Positions 24,248-35,611 of a DNA stretch of 64,000 nt are shown here, piece after piece. Every line of letters starts with the position of its first letter. Within the stretch, counting starts at the first letter, position 1. The translations under genes were made by a program, and so were the position numbers. Source of the stretch: Aquabacterium sp. A7-Y (lineage in GTDB: Bacteria; Pseudomonadota; Gammaproteobacteria; Burkholderiales; Burkholderiaceae_C); contig NZ_JAPFBW010000023.1 of the NCBI RefSeq assembly GCF_026153205.1, forward strand, positions 1 through 64,000. The letters are read 5' to 3'. Under the pieces are notes generated by a model. It had not been told where the DNA came from. It did no database searches and saw only the letters and a program-made list of their open reading frames with translations.

Positions 24248-25573
24248 ATGCGCATCCTGATCTCTGCTGTCGGCAGCCACGGAGACATCCTGCCGTTCAT
24301 CGGCTTGGCTCTGGCGCTGCGTGAGCGCGGCCACGACGTGCGCCTGTACGGCAACGGCTTCTTCACGGACCTCGTGGCAGGCGCCGGGCTCACCTTCGTG
24401 GCAACCAGCGATGCACGGCTGTACCAGGACGGGCTGACGGATCAGCGTTTGACCGACTCACGCTCGGGCTTGGCTTTGGTGGCCCAAGGAGTGATGAGCC
24501 CCGTGCTTCCGACCTACGAGGCCATGGCCCGTGACGTACTGCCAGGGCAAACGCTGCTGGTCGGGTCGTTTTTCGCCTTCGCGCCTCGCCTCCTGGCGGA
24601 GACGCAAGGCTTGCCCTTCGCGGCCATCCATCTGGCGCCTTCGGCATTCCGATCGGACCACCTGGCGCCCCGCATCTCGCCGCTGGGACACTTCGAGCAC
24701 TGGCCGCGCGTGATCAAGGGCGCGTTCTGGGCATGGATGGATCGGAGGATCCTCGACCCGCTGTTTGGCGAACCGCTCAACCGGCTGCGTTCCCGCCTGG
24801 GCTTGCCCCCGGCACGTCGTGTACTTCATCGTTGGATACATCACGGCAGCGTGACGATCGGGCTATTCCCGGAATGGCTCGCCCCCCGCCAGCCGGACTG
24901 GCCTGCCGATCTGCAGTTGGTGGGATTTCCGATGTATGACGGACCGCGGGCCAGGGGGTTGTCGCCGGACCTGGATGCCTTCCTTGACGCCGGCACGCCG
25001 CCCGTCGTGTTCACTGCCGGCACCGGGAACGCCACATCCCACCCTTTCTACGCCGAGTCCGCCCAGGCATGCGAACGCCTGGGGTTGCGCGGCCTGCTGG
25101 TGGCGCAGCGGAGGGAGCAACTGCCGGAAGTGTTGCCCCCCGGCGTGATGCATGTGGCCCACGCCCCGTTCAGCCAGCTCTTTCCGCGCGCGGCCGCGGT
25201 GGTACACCACGGCGGTATTGGCACCCTGAGTCAAGCACTGCGAGCCGGCGTACCGCAACTGATCCGCCCGATGGCTTATGACCAGTTCGACAACGCAAGC
25301 CGCGCTTGTCGACTGGGCGTAGCACGGGAGCTGTTGCCGAGGTCCTATCGTGGGGCCCGGCTGGAGTCGGCGCTGCGCGACGTGGCGAACAACCCATCCA
25401 TTCGCGCCGCCTGCGAATCGGTGGCCGAGCGTATGGCACAGGAGGACGGTCTGCACAGCGCCTGCGCTGCCTTGGAGCGGCGTATTGATTCGGGCCTTTC
25501 CGCCAGCCCTGTGCAAGACGCGGCATCCATGCCGAGTGAAGTCACGACCATGCCCACCCCCAGCGGTCCCTGA
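24248..25573 (+). CDS. GT1-family UDP-glycosyltransferase
   Basis: 441 residues with the two-Rossmann GT-B fold of family GT1. N-terminal MRILISAVGSHGDILPFIGLALALRERGHDV matches macrolide and flavonoid-type glycosyltransferases; the C-terminal nucleotide-sugar site is in VVHHGGIGTLSQALRAGVPQLIRPMAYDQFDNA. Such enzymes sugar-tag small molecules or rhamnolipid-type precursors. It is regulated, by inference, by the divergent TetR protein, which would fit a detoxification role. A strong hairpin terminator lies downstream. Confidence 0.88.
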   Translation: MRILISAVGSHGDILPFIGLALALRERGHDVRLYGNGFFTDLVAGAGLTFVATSDARLYQDGLTDQRLTDSRSGLALVAQGVMSPVLPTYEAMARDVLPGQTLLVGSFFAFAPRLLAETQGLPFAAIHLAPSAFRSDHLAPRISPLGHFEHWPRVIKGAFWAWMDRRILDPLFGEPLNRLRSRLGLPPARRVLHRWIHHGSVTIGLFPEWLAPRQPDWPADLQLVGFPMYDGPRARGLSPDLDAFLDAGTPPVVFTAGTGNATSHPFYAESAQACERLGLRGLLVAQRREQLPEVLPPGVMHVAHAPFSQLFPRAAAVVHHGGIGTLSQALRAGVPQLIRPMAYDQFDNASRACRLGVARELLPRSYRGARLESALRDVANNPSIRAACESVAERMAQEDGLHSACAALERRIDSGLSASPVQDAASMPSEVTTMPTPSGP

Positions 25574-25710
25574 GGGGTGCGGCGCTACACCGAGGCCCAC
25601 TCCTTCGCTCTCCGCGACACTTCTTCTCGTTGCCGGCGCTGCAGCCGCTCGGCTCGCCGACACAATGCCTACGCGTCCGGCATTCTCTCCCTCCCGTCGA
25701 GGCGCCTTGC

Positions 25711-25748
25711 GGCCCGCCGCTCGAGTGCTGGCACTCGAGCGGCGGGCC
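25711..25748 (+). terminator. Strong hairpin terminator after the glycosyltransferase
   Basis: A perfect 18-bp inverted repeat (GGCCCGCCGCTCGAGTGC and its complement) around a two-base loop, followed on the plus strand by TCCTTTCTT. It lies between the convergent ends of the glycosyltransferase and the reductase and may act on both; the T-rich side favours the plus strand. Confidence 0.75.
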
Positions 25749-25760
25749 TCCTTTCTTGGG

Positions 25761-28902
<3,142 letters not shown>

Positions 28903-28963
28903 ACGACCGTCGCAACGGCAGACCGGCGCACCCGCGGAGCGACCCCGCTCGCGCTGCCAACAC

Positions 28964-30208
28964 TCACAGCGCCGCCGGAAACCGAACCCTCACGCAGGTC
29001 CCGCGGCCTGGAGCCGACCGCACCTCGAAGCGACCATTGAGCAGGGCGACCGTGCGCTTCACCATCGCCAGCCCGAGGCCGTACCCATGGTCGGCAATCC
29101 GTCTGGCATTGGGCCCCTGGGCAAAACTTTCGAAGATGGCCTTCCCGGCAGCGTCGGCCGACAGCAGGCCCTCACCGTTGTCGAAGACCGCCAGCTCCAC
29201 GTCCTGGCCGCGACGACGGGCCACGACCAGCACCTTGCCGCGAGAGAATTTGAGGGCGTTGACGATCAGGTTCTCCAGCACCCGCCGCACCCACTTCTCG
29301 TCGGTGTGCAAGGTCAGCGAGCTGTGCCTGAACCGCAGATCGACCTGGTAGTGCTCGGCCGCGGCCTCCAGCTGGAGCGCCAGCTTCTGGAACAGTTGCG
29401 ACACGACGACGGCACCGGCGACCGGCTTGACGACGACGGTCTCCATGCGGGTGATGTCCAGGAAATTGTCCAGATACCGTTGAAGATCGCTCATCAAAGT
29501 CTGGACACGCACAAGCTGGGTGTCCACGCGTTCCGGCAGCCCCTGATTCACCCCGCCCAGAGACAGCTGCATGCTGTGCACACGCTGCCGAAAGTCGTGA
29601 CTCAGCTCGTTGAAGTAACGATCCTTGGCCTTCATGCGGGTGGACAGAACACGGCCCCACGCGACGATGGCCACGACGCAGACGAAAAACAGGAGCGCCT
29701 GGGCCCACGCGAAATTCCGCGTGTGAACCGCTGCCTGCTCGGTGCGCAGGGCCCGATCCACGATCAGGGTTTCGACCGAGATGGACATCCGATCCGAGTG
29801 AATGCCGAGGCGTCGGTCCATCTGCGGCCAGTGGGACAGGCTGACCTGCCCCTTGACCAGCCATTGGATGCTGTCGTTCGCCTCTCGCAACAGCTGAACC
29901 GTCGCCGCGTCGATTTCGACATTGGGATGGGTCGACAGCAGGGTCGAGAGGAAGCCGGCCTCCTGGAGCACTCGCTGATCGGTGGTTCGGTAGGCGATGC
30001 TGCCGATGCTGCGGAGCAATTCGATGTTCCGCACCACCCGAACGCGCGCGTGGACGGCGGGCACCATCTCGTGGCGGGTTCCCCGGGCGAGGTCGAAGAT
30101 CCGTTGCTGCAGTCCCAAAGCGCCGACCGACAAAATGGTAAAGATCGCGATGCCTACTCCCGTCATGAAGTAGAAAGACCACAGATCATGTTTCAGCGCG
30201 ACCTTCAT
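28964..30208 (-). CDS. Membrane sensor histidine kinase
   Basis: 414 residues with two membrane helices (about 12-32 and 166-186) enclosing a ~130-residue periplasmic helical sensor. His204 in NELSHDFRQR is the phosphoacceptor; the N-box NLIVNALKFS, G1 DNGEGL and G2 GYGLGLAMVK complete the ATPase. It ends the operon and begins nine bases after the binding-protein gene. By inference it receives the state of that protein and passes phosphate to the LuxR-type regulator encoded by the first gene. Confidence 0.9.
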   Translation of the reverse strand: MKVALKHDLWSFYFMTGVGIAIFTILSVGALGLQQRIFDLARGTRHEMVPAVHARVRVVRNIELLRSIGSIAYRTTDQRVLQEAGFLSTLLSTHPNVEIDAATVQLLREANDSIQWLVKGQVSLSHWPQMDRRLGIHSDRMSISVETLIVDRALRTEQAAVHTRNFAWAQALLFFVCVVAIVAWGRVLSTRMKAKDRYFNELSHDFRQRVHSMQLSLGGVNQGLPERVDTQLVRVQTLMSDLQRYLDNFLDITRMETVVVKPVAGAVVVSQLFQKLALQLEAAAEHYQVDLRFRHSSLTLHTDEKWVRRVLENLIVNALKFSRGKVLVVARRRGQDVELAVFDNGEGLLSADAAGKAIFESFAQGPNARRIADHGYGLGLAMVKRTVALLNGRFEVRSAPGRGTCVRVRFPAAL

Positions 30209-30217
30209 GTCATCCGC

Positions 30218-31012
30218 TCACAACATCCGCATCGGGAAGTGCTTGGAATTCAGCTCCTCCAGGCGGCCGCTGGATTTCAGCGCTCGAAGCGCCTGGTTGA
30301 GCGATTCCAACAACTTTGGCTGCGAGGGATCGACAGCAATGGCCGTGTTTCGGCCCGGCGTCAAGCCGCCGAGCGGCTCGAGCACGGAGAATCCGGCCCT
30401 CCCCAACTTGCCCTCATGGACCAGGCTGAGCGTGCTGGCAAAGGGAAAAACGCCAGCATCTGCACGCCCCTCCAGCATCGCCTGGCTCACGTCAGCGTTG
30501 GTTTTGACCGGCAGCAAGGCCCATTCAAGATCGCGCCCGGTACGCTCCGCCCACTGCTGCTGGGCTGAACCGGCCACGGCCGCCACCCGGAACTTCTTCG
30601 ACTCAGCCAAGGACCGCCTGGAGAACCAGTACGAAACACTGTTGGACACCGCCTCGGTGAACCGCACCTTCTTCAAGCGCTCGTCGGTCGGCGCCAAGGC
30701 CGCCGTGCTGAAATCGGCGTAGCCCTGTGCGACCTGGTCGATCACGGTCGACAACAGCGTTTCCTCGATCTCGCAGCGAGCCTTCATCTGCTCGCAAAGA
30801 CCGTGCGCGAGATCGACATTGAAGCCCACGAGCGCGCCTTTGTCGTCCCGGTAGCTCATGGAGGGTGAGTCCTTGAGAACCAGGACCTTCAGGACGGGCT
30901 GCGCCGAGCTTGACTGCGCATAGGGGGTGGCAGCGGACGTGCACAGCATCGTCGCGACCAGAACATGCCTGAGACCGCCCATCAAGCTTAGGGCTGGGAG
31001 ACGTAGCGCCAT
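30218..31012 (-). CDS. Periplasmic solute-binding protein, family 3 (amino-acid type)
   Basis: 264 residues from ATG 31012 with a signal peptide ending near TPYAQ. SBP_bac_3 features follow: VLVLKDSPSMSYRDDKGALVGFNVDLAHGLCEQM, DERLKKVRFTEAVSNS and a C-terminal lobe with LVHEGKLG. No ABC permease or ATPase gene is near; its partner is apparently the histidine kinase encoded nine bases downstream, so it probably acts as a signalling receptor, not a transporter part. An ATG at 31084 overlapping the amidohydrolase gene is an alternative start. Confidence 0.85.
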   Translation of the reverse strand: MALRLPALSLMGGLRHVLVATMLCTSAATPYAQSSSAQPVLKVLVLKDSPSMSYRDDKGALVGFNVDLAHGLCEQMKARCEIEETLLSTVIDQVAQGYADFSTAALAPTDERLKKVRFTEAVSNSVSYWFSRRSLAESKKFRVAAVAGSAQQQWAERTGRDLEWALLPVKTNADVSQAMLEGRADAGVFPFASTLSLVHEGKLGRAGFSVLEPLGGLTPGRNTAIAVDPSQPKLLESLNQALRALKSSGRLEELNSKHFPMRML

Positions 31013-31076
31013 GGAGCCTGCCTTTCCGTGTTGCGTGTGTGCTTGTGATTCGGAGCGTCGGTGTGAGCCGATCGGC

Positions 31077-32276
31077 TCATCCACGCGCTGAGAGCCAACG
31101 TTCCACCAAACGCACCCAGAAGGTCGCGCCGACGGGAATCACGGCATCGTTGAAGTCATAGGACGAGCTGTGCAAGGTACAAGGGCCAGGGCCATGACCT
31201 TGCATCCGATGATCCTGACCGCCTTGGCTCGGTCCGCTGCCCACCCAGAAATACGCACCGGGTGTGAGCTTGAGGTAATAGCCGAAGTCCTCGCCGCCCA
31301 TCGTCGGTTCACGTTCATGGACGTTCTCTTCCCCGGCCAGCTCCACCATCAACTGCCGCAGAAACTCGGTCTCCCGGGTGTGGTTGTTCACCGGCGGACA
31401 ATAGGAGCTCCATTCGATGTCCCCGGTCAACTCGAAGGCCCCTGCCGTCTGCTGCACGATGCCTGTCATGCGTCGCTTGATCATCTCCAGCACGTCCTCC
31501 TCGCAACGAACCGTGCCTTGCAACACGACGCTGGACGGAATGACGTTGGTCGCTTCGCCTGCCTGCATCATCGTGACCGAGATCACCCCTCGGTCCACGG
31601 GACGCTTGTTGCGAGTGAGGACGGTTTGAAATGCCAGCACCATCTGGCACGCGGCCGGAACAGGATCAAGCCCCAGATGCGGCATCGCAGCGTGTGCGCC
31701 CTTGCCGTGGACCGTGACCTTGAAATTGGTCATGCATGCGCCGGATCCAGAACGATAGGCGAAGTGGCCCACCGGCAAGTTGACAAAATTGTGGAAGCCG
31801 AAGATCGCGTCCACCGGAAACTTTTCGAGGAGCCCGTCTTGAATCATCGCCAGGGCCCCGCCGATGATTTCTTCCGCCGGTTGGAAGACCAGCACGACAC
31901 GCCCGTCGAACTCCGCTTCCTGCGCCAATACCCGCGCAGCGCTGAGCAGCGTGACGGTATGGCCGTCATGCCCGCAGGCGTGCATCTTTCCGGGGGTCTT
32001 GCTCGCGTGAGGGAACTGGTTCAGCTCCTGGATAGGTAACGCGTCCATGTCGGCCCGCAATCCGATGCTGCGTTCCGAGCTGCCCTTCTTCAGGACACCC
32101 ACGACGCCGGTGCCGCCTACGCCGCGATGGACCTGCCATCCCCAGCTTTCCAGACGCTCAGCCACGATCTCGCTGGTGCGCTGCTCCTCAAACCCCAGCT
32201 CAGGGTGAGCATGGAGGTCCCGCCTCAGGCGGACATTCTCATCGGCGTGGCGGATGAGACTTTCGATGATTTGCAT
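31077..32276 (-). CDS. M20-family amidohydrolase (hippurate hydrolase / N-acyl amino acid deacylase type)
   Basis: 399 residues. M20D motifs are complete: LRRDLHAHPELGFEE, GLRADMDALPI, metal ligands in GKMHACGHDGHT and FQPAEE, the lid-domain KVTVHGKGAHAAMPH, and the C-terminal SSYDFNDAVIPVG. Such enzymes hydrolyse N-acyl amino acids such as hippurate or auxin conjugates. No signal peptide, so cytoplasmic. It sits between the response regulator gene (6 bases upstream) and the binding-protein gene, suggesting that its substrate or product is what the system senses. Confidence 0.9.
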   Translation of the reverse strand: MQIIESLIRHADENVRLRRDLHAHPELGFEEQRTSEIVAERLESWGWQVHRGVGGTGVVGVLKKGSSERSIGLRADMDALPIQELNQFPHASKTPGKMHACGHDGHTVTLLSAARVLAQEAEFDGRVVLVFQPAEEIIGGALAMIQDGLLEKFPVDAIFGFHNFVNLPVGHFAYRSGSGACMTNFKVTVHGKGAHAAMPHLGLDPVPAACQMVLAFQTVLTRNKRPVDRGVISVTMMQAGEATNVIPSSVVLQGTVRCEEDVLEMIKRRMTGIVQQTAGAFELTGDIEWSSYCPPVNNHTRETEFLRQLMVELAGEENVHEREPTMGGEDFGYYLKLTPGAYFWVGSGPSQGGQDHRMQGHGPGPCTLHSSSYDFNDAVIPVGATFWVRLVERWLSARG

Positions 32277-32282
32277 GGTGAT

Positions 32283-32891
32283 TCAGGCCTCCGGAGGGAT
32301 GTAGCCGTATTCGATCGCGAGCGCAACGGCGTGGGTTCGGCCTTTTGCGCACAAGGCGTCGACGATGGCGGAAACGTGGTTGTCGACCGTGCCGGGCGTC
32401 AGCTTGAGTTGACGCGCCACCTCCTTGGAGGCGTGACCGCGGGCGACCAGCTTCAGGATCTCGACCTGCCGCTTCGTCAGCCGACTCGGCGGCCTGTGTT
32501 GCTGCAAGCCTTCGAAGTACTCGCGGCCTTGGACAATGTGTTGAACCGCATGCTTGAACGCTTCGAAACCGGTTGCTTTCGGCACATAGCCAAGAAAGTT
32601 CATGCTTTTGATTTCCACCTGCCAGTCTGGATTTTCGACGGCGGTGATCACGGCCGCTCGCCGCGCCAAGCCCAACTCGTGGACCTTCCTGATCAGTGAA
32701 AGGCCGCGCGCTCCTGGGACATCGATGTCGAGCCAGATGCGAAACCAGTCGGCGTCCCCCTGCAATGTCGCGATCGTGTGAGCAGCGGTGTGGCACACAT
32801 CGATCTCGTCAGCCAGCTGCATGCTCAGGAAAAGCGATCTGGTGCTCTGTGCGAGCACCGGGTGGTCGTCAACGATGAGCATTCGTCTCAT
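32283..32891 (-). CDS. NarL/LuxR-type response regulator
   Basis: 202 residues from ATG 32891. Receiver: Asp8/Asp9 (IVDDHP), phosphoacceptor Asp55 (WLDIDVPG), Thr83, Lys105 (YVPKATG). C-terminal LuxR HTH: RLTKRQVEILKLVARGHASKEVARQLKLTPGTVDNHVSAI. It heads the operon whose last gene is a histidine kinase, its likely partner. Start choice is uncertain: ATG 32921 and ATG 32882 are alternatives, none with a strong ribosome site. Confidence 0.88.
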   Translation of the reverse strand: MRRMLIVDDHPVLAQSTRSLFLSMQLADEIDVCHTAAHTIATLQGDADWFRIWLDIDVPGARGLSLIRKVHELGLARRAAVITAVENPDWQVEIKSMNFLGYVPKATGFEAFKHAVQHIVQGREYFEGLQQHRPPSRLTKRQVEILKLVARGHASKEVARQLKLTPGTVDNHVSAIVDALCAKGRTHAVALAIEYGYIPPEA

Positions 32892-33270
32892 GCTTTTTTT
32901 GATCCCTTGCGGTCGCGCCATCCAATCCCAAGCGAAGCCGGCAATTCAACCACCCTCCATTGCCATCGCTTTTCCGCGTATGTTCCAGATCACCGAAGGC
33001 CGGCTTTCATAAGCTGCGGATCTGTCCGGAAGCGCAGGTTGCTGAAATTTGCGGCGATACGCATCTGTCAGTTCCTGCAGGGCTTCGGTGGCAGCAACAC
33101 ACTGGAATCACAAGCCGCGATCACACATGATGCGATTCAGTGATCGGAAACGCATGCAGGCTCGTCCGTTTTTCCCGGTCGTTCGTCGCAACATGAGAAA
33201 TCGCATATTCCTCCCCTGCCAGTTGCGACGGCACTATGCCCGTCCTCACAAGCTCAACGGGAGAGGAACA

Positions 33271-33432
33271 ATGATGTCGCTGATCCTCGCGCCGCCGTGC
33301 GCGAGCCATCCAGTGCTGAGGCGGAGGGCTGAAGCCAGCCCGGTCAACCGACGCGCGGCACGCCCCGTCCCACGCACCGGCAGACCGCAGGCGGCCCGCT
33401 TCACCGTGGACGGCTTCGGAGGTGCACCCTGA
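33271..33432 (+). CDS. Small ORF coupled to the receiver gene
   Basis: 53 codons (MMSLILAPPCASHPVL...) with a good ribosome site (GAGAGG, four bases before ATG 33271). Its TGA overlaps the next start as TGATG (33430-33434), a common translational coupling arrangement. The product is basic and proline-rich with no recognisable domain, so it may be a leader peptide controlling the response regulator gene. Confidence 0.35.
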   Translation: MMSLILAPPCASHPVLRRRAEASPVNRRAARPVPRTGRPQAARFTVDGFGGAP

Positions 33433-33848
33433 TGGTCTGCGGCACCGCTCCGGCCGTCCTGGAAGGCCCGCGCCCGGCAGTCGCTTCAGTGCCTCGGGTT
33501 CTCGTCGTCGACGACAACCAGGATCTCGCGGACTCGCTCTCTGCACTCCTGACCTTGCGAGGCTACGAGACCCGGGCAGCGTATGACGGCCAGCAGGCGG
33601 TGGAGGTGGCGGCACAGTTTGGGCCGGACATGGTGGTCCTGGACCTCAACATGCCGATCATGGACGGCTATGCCGCGGCGAAGCAGCTGCGCAGCGTGCA
33701 CGGCCCCGATCTGCTGCTGCTGGCGATGACGGGCGCGCCGGAGTGGGAGACCCGCGACATGGCGGCAGCCGGCGGCTTTGACATGCACCTCGGCAAACCG
33801 GTCGACGCCGACGATCTGCTGGAGGCACTGGCCAGGCTTCGTCGTTAG
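33432..33848 (+). CDS. Single-domain response regulator
   Basis: 138 residues, a stand-alone receiver with a ~20-residue N-terminal extension: VLVVDDNQDLADSL, phosphoacceptor Asp in VLDLNMPIMDG, Thr in AMTGAP and Lys in LGKPVD. It has no output domain, so it works by protein contact, CheY-like or in a phosphorelay. GGAGG precedes ATG 33432. The cognate kinase is not adjacent. Confidence 0.88.
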   Translation: MVCGTAPAVLEGPRPAVASVPRVLVVDDNQDLADSLSALLTLRGYETRAAYDGQQAVEVAAQFGPDMVVLDLNMPIMDGYAAAKQLRSVHGPDLLLLAMTGAPEWETRDMAAAGGFDMHLGKPVDADDLLEALARLRR

Positions 33849-33939
33849 CGTCGGGCAAGGCAACTCCGGGCACTGCACGCGACCGCGTCGACTGGGGCTC
33901 CGCTCGCCCCGCCGAATTGCAACCATTTGCTTGGCGTGT

Positions 33940-34095
33940 CGATGCGGGCCGCGCTCGTTCGGCTTTCGTGGCAGATCGCGCCGACGGTTCTCGGGGAGCT
34001 GATGGCCGATGCCGACCGCGCCAGGGCCCGGCGCGCCGCGGACGCCATGATGAAGAGGGTCAGGTTCGACATCGCCGCGCTGAAGGCGGTGGTCC
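33940..34095 (+). pseudogene. 3' remnant of a VOC (PhnB-type) gene
   Basis: The plus-strand frame reads LSWQIAPTVLGELMADADRA, then AADAMMKRVRFDIAALKAVV, matching the end of PhnB/3-demethylubiquinone-methyltransferase-like VOC proteins (normally ...DRFGLSWQIVPT...LDIAALK). Just before it the family's RFG is found only by shifting frame, and there is no usable start, so this is a 5'-truncated, frameshifted remnant. Confidence 0.6.
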
Positions 34096-34161
34096 GACAC
34101 CCGATCGCTGTCGAACAGCTGCGGCCCCATCCATCGGATGAGTCCATCGGAGGGCGTGACC

Positions 34162-34374
34162 ATGACACTGCCCGAGTTCGACAAGTTCTTCAACGCCGAG
34201 CGCGCCCGCTGGGCGACCGTGGTCAAGCAGGCCTCCGTGCGGCTCGTTCTGCCGAGGGGAGGCGATGTGCCACCGAGGATTGCGGCGCCGGATGCTACAC
34301 TGCCCTTTCCGATGCAGTGGCTGTTGCGCCATCCCCAGTGGCATGTGGCTGACTGCGGTGAGATCAAGAGCTGA
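34162..34374 (+). pseudogene. 3' remnant of a TctC/Bug solute-binding protein gene
   Basis: The first ~28 codons (TLPEFDKFFNAERARWATVV, then KQASVRL) match the last helix of Bug/TctC periplasmic binding proteins (usually SPAEFAAFVKAERAKWAKVVK). The family's body is missing and the frame runs on into unrelated sequence to a TGA at 34372. A short open frame could still be translated, but it looks like debris beside the VOC remnant. Confidence 0.5.
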
Positions 34375-34929
34375 TCTCCCTCCTACCCCGGATCTTGGGG
34401 TCGCCACGCGGCGATCGCTACGTTCTGCTTGCTTCTGGATCGCAGCCAGTGACCCTGTCGATCCGCTGCCCACAGATCGATCCGTCGTTTGCGTGCATTG
34501 CGCGCACCCCCGTCAAACCCGGCCGCCTCGCTGACGAGACGCGCCACCGAAGGACACCTTGTTCGCGCTCCCTCCAGGTCGGGAGCGTCCGGTGTCTCCC
34601 TTGACCCGCCTCAGTGTCGATCCGCTCAGACGAGGCAGCACAGGCGTCAGCACGTGCTGGGCTGCTTCTTGCTGCTGTCGATCCCCGTGAGGAGATCCCG
34701 CGCCACGCAACGGCAAAGGGGCTTCCCGGACGCGGCACCGCCGCCGTCCCCCTTCGCCACGGCAGCGGGCTCGAGCATTGAGGCAAAGTATTTTTTCCAG
34801 GCAAGCGCCTTGTTCACCACCAACGATCCAGAGATCTGTCAACAGTTCAGCCTCCATACCAGGAAGCTGCTGACCCGCACCGGCCAAAGCTGGGGCATCC
34901 TTTCAACGAACTCATCGAGAAATGACGAT
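34375..34929. other. Intergenic region upstream of the cold-shock gene
   Basis: 555 bases with no gene I can support. Part is expected to be the long 5' untranslated leader typical of csp genes; AT-rich stretches near 34785-34800 (AAAGTATTTTTTCC) could hold the promoter. Frames open here lack family similarity. Confidence 0.35.
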
Positions 34930-35139
34930 ATGGCCACCGAAACCGGTACGGTGAAATGGTTCAACGAAGGCAAGGGCTTCGGCTTCATTGCGCCCGACAC
35001 GGGCGGCCAGGACCTCTTCGCGCACTTCAAGGAAATCCTCGGCAGCGGCTTCAAGACGCTCATGGAGAACCAGCGTGTCGAGTTCGAAGTGACTCAAGGG
35101 CAAAAAGGGCCGCAGGCGTCGAAAATCCGCACCCTCTGA
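34930..35139 (+). CDS. Cold-shock protein (CspA family)
   Basis: 69 residues, one cold-shock domain that binds single-stranded [25 protein letters not shown] contains RNP1 (KGFGFI); RNP2 is LFAHF, where most relatives have VFVHF. The loop [30 protein letters not shown] is standard. The start at 34930 is where the family begins. A small helical-protein gene follows after 33 bases and may be co-transcribed. Confidence 0.95.
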   Translation: MATETGTVKWFNEGKGFGFIAPDTGGQDLFAHFKEILGSGFKTLMENQRVEFEVTQGQKGPQASKIRTL

Positions 35140-35172
35140 ACCCCCTCGCTCCTCGTCCCTCGGCGGAACCGT

Positions 35173-35409
35173 ATGAAAAACCTGCAAGAGGCGACTGAGC
35201 GCATCTGCGAGCTCAAGGGCTCGCTCATCGCGCTCGATGCGCTGCTGACGGCCGTGCTGCACTCGCTGCCGGACGAGGCGCGGCGCGACCTGCGGGAGCG
35301 CTTTGCGGTGCACGCCGAAGTCGCCCGAACCGTGCTCTTGCACGAGCCCATCTCCGAGCACACCATCGCTGCTTTCGAGCATGATGTACAAAGATTCGAG
35401 GCGATGTGA
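35173..35409 (+). CDS. Small helical hypothetical protein
   Basis: 78 residues, helical and acidic (LKGSLIALDALLTAVLHSLP, RERFAVHAEVARTVLLHEP). It reads as a genuine short protein because periodicity and codon use match its neighbours. GGAAC lies a few bases before ATG 35173. No family name recalled; position suggests co-expression with the cold-shock gene. Confidence 0.6.
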   Translation: MKNLQEATERICELKGSLIALDALLTAVLHSLPDEARRDLRERFAVHAEVARTVLLHEPISEHTIAAFEHDVQRFEAM

Positions 35410-35611
35410 TAGCGCCCCCAGCCTCCTAGGTCCTACGCGCCTCGGCACGGCAGTCGTCCCGTGCGCACGCCCGGACCGACCGGCGCAACAGTTCACAATT
35501 TCTCCAAGCCCACCGGATCGGTAAGGCAGCGCGCCGCGGAGAATGGCGGACGTCAAGTTGCCAAGCTCCGGCTCTTGGCACCCGACAGCGATTTCCCCTG
35601 GGACGCCCTCG

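Noticed and set aside
30218-31012. Binding protein as part of an ABC amino-acid importer
   Set aside because: No permease or ATPase genes within the window; it is embedded between an amidohydrolase and a histidine kinase.
34909-34920. TTCAACGAACT, shared with the MITE terminal repeat
   Set aside because: Only 11 bases match, with no partner repeat nearby; chance match.
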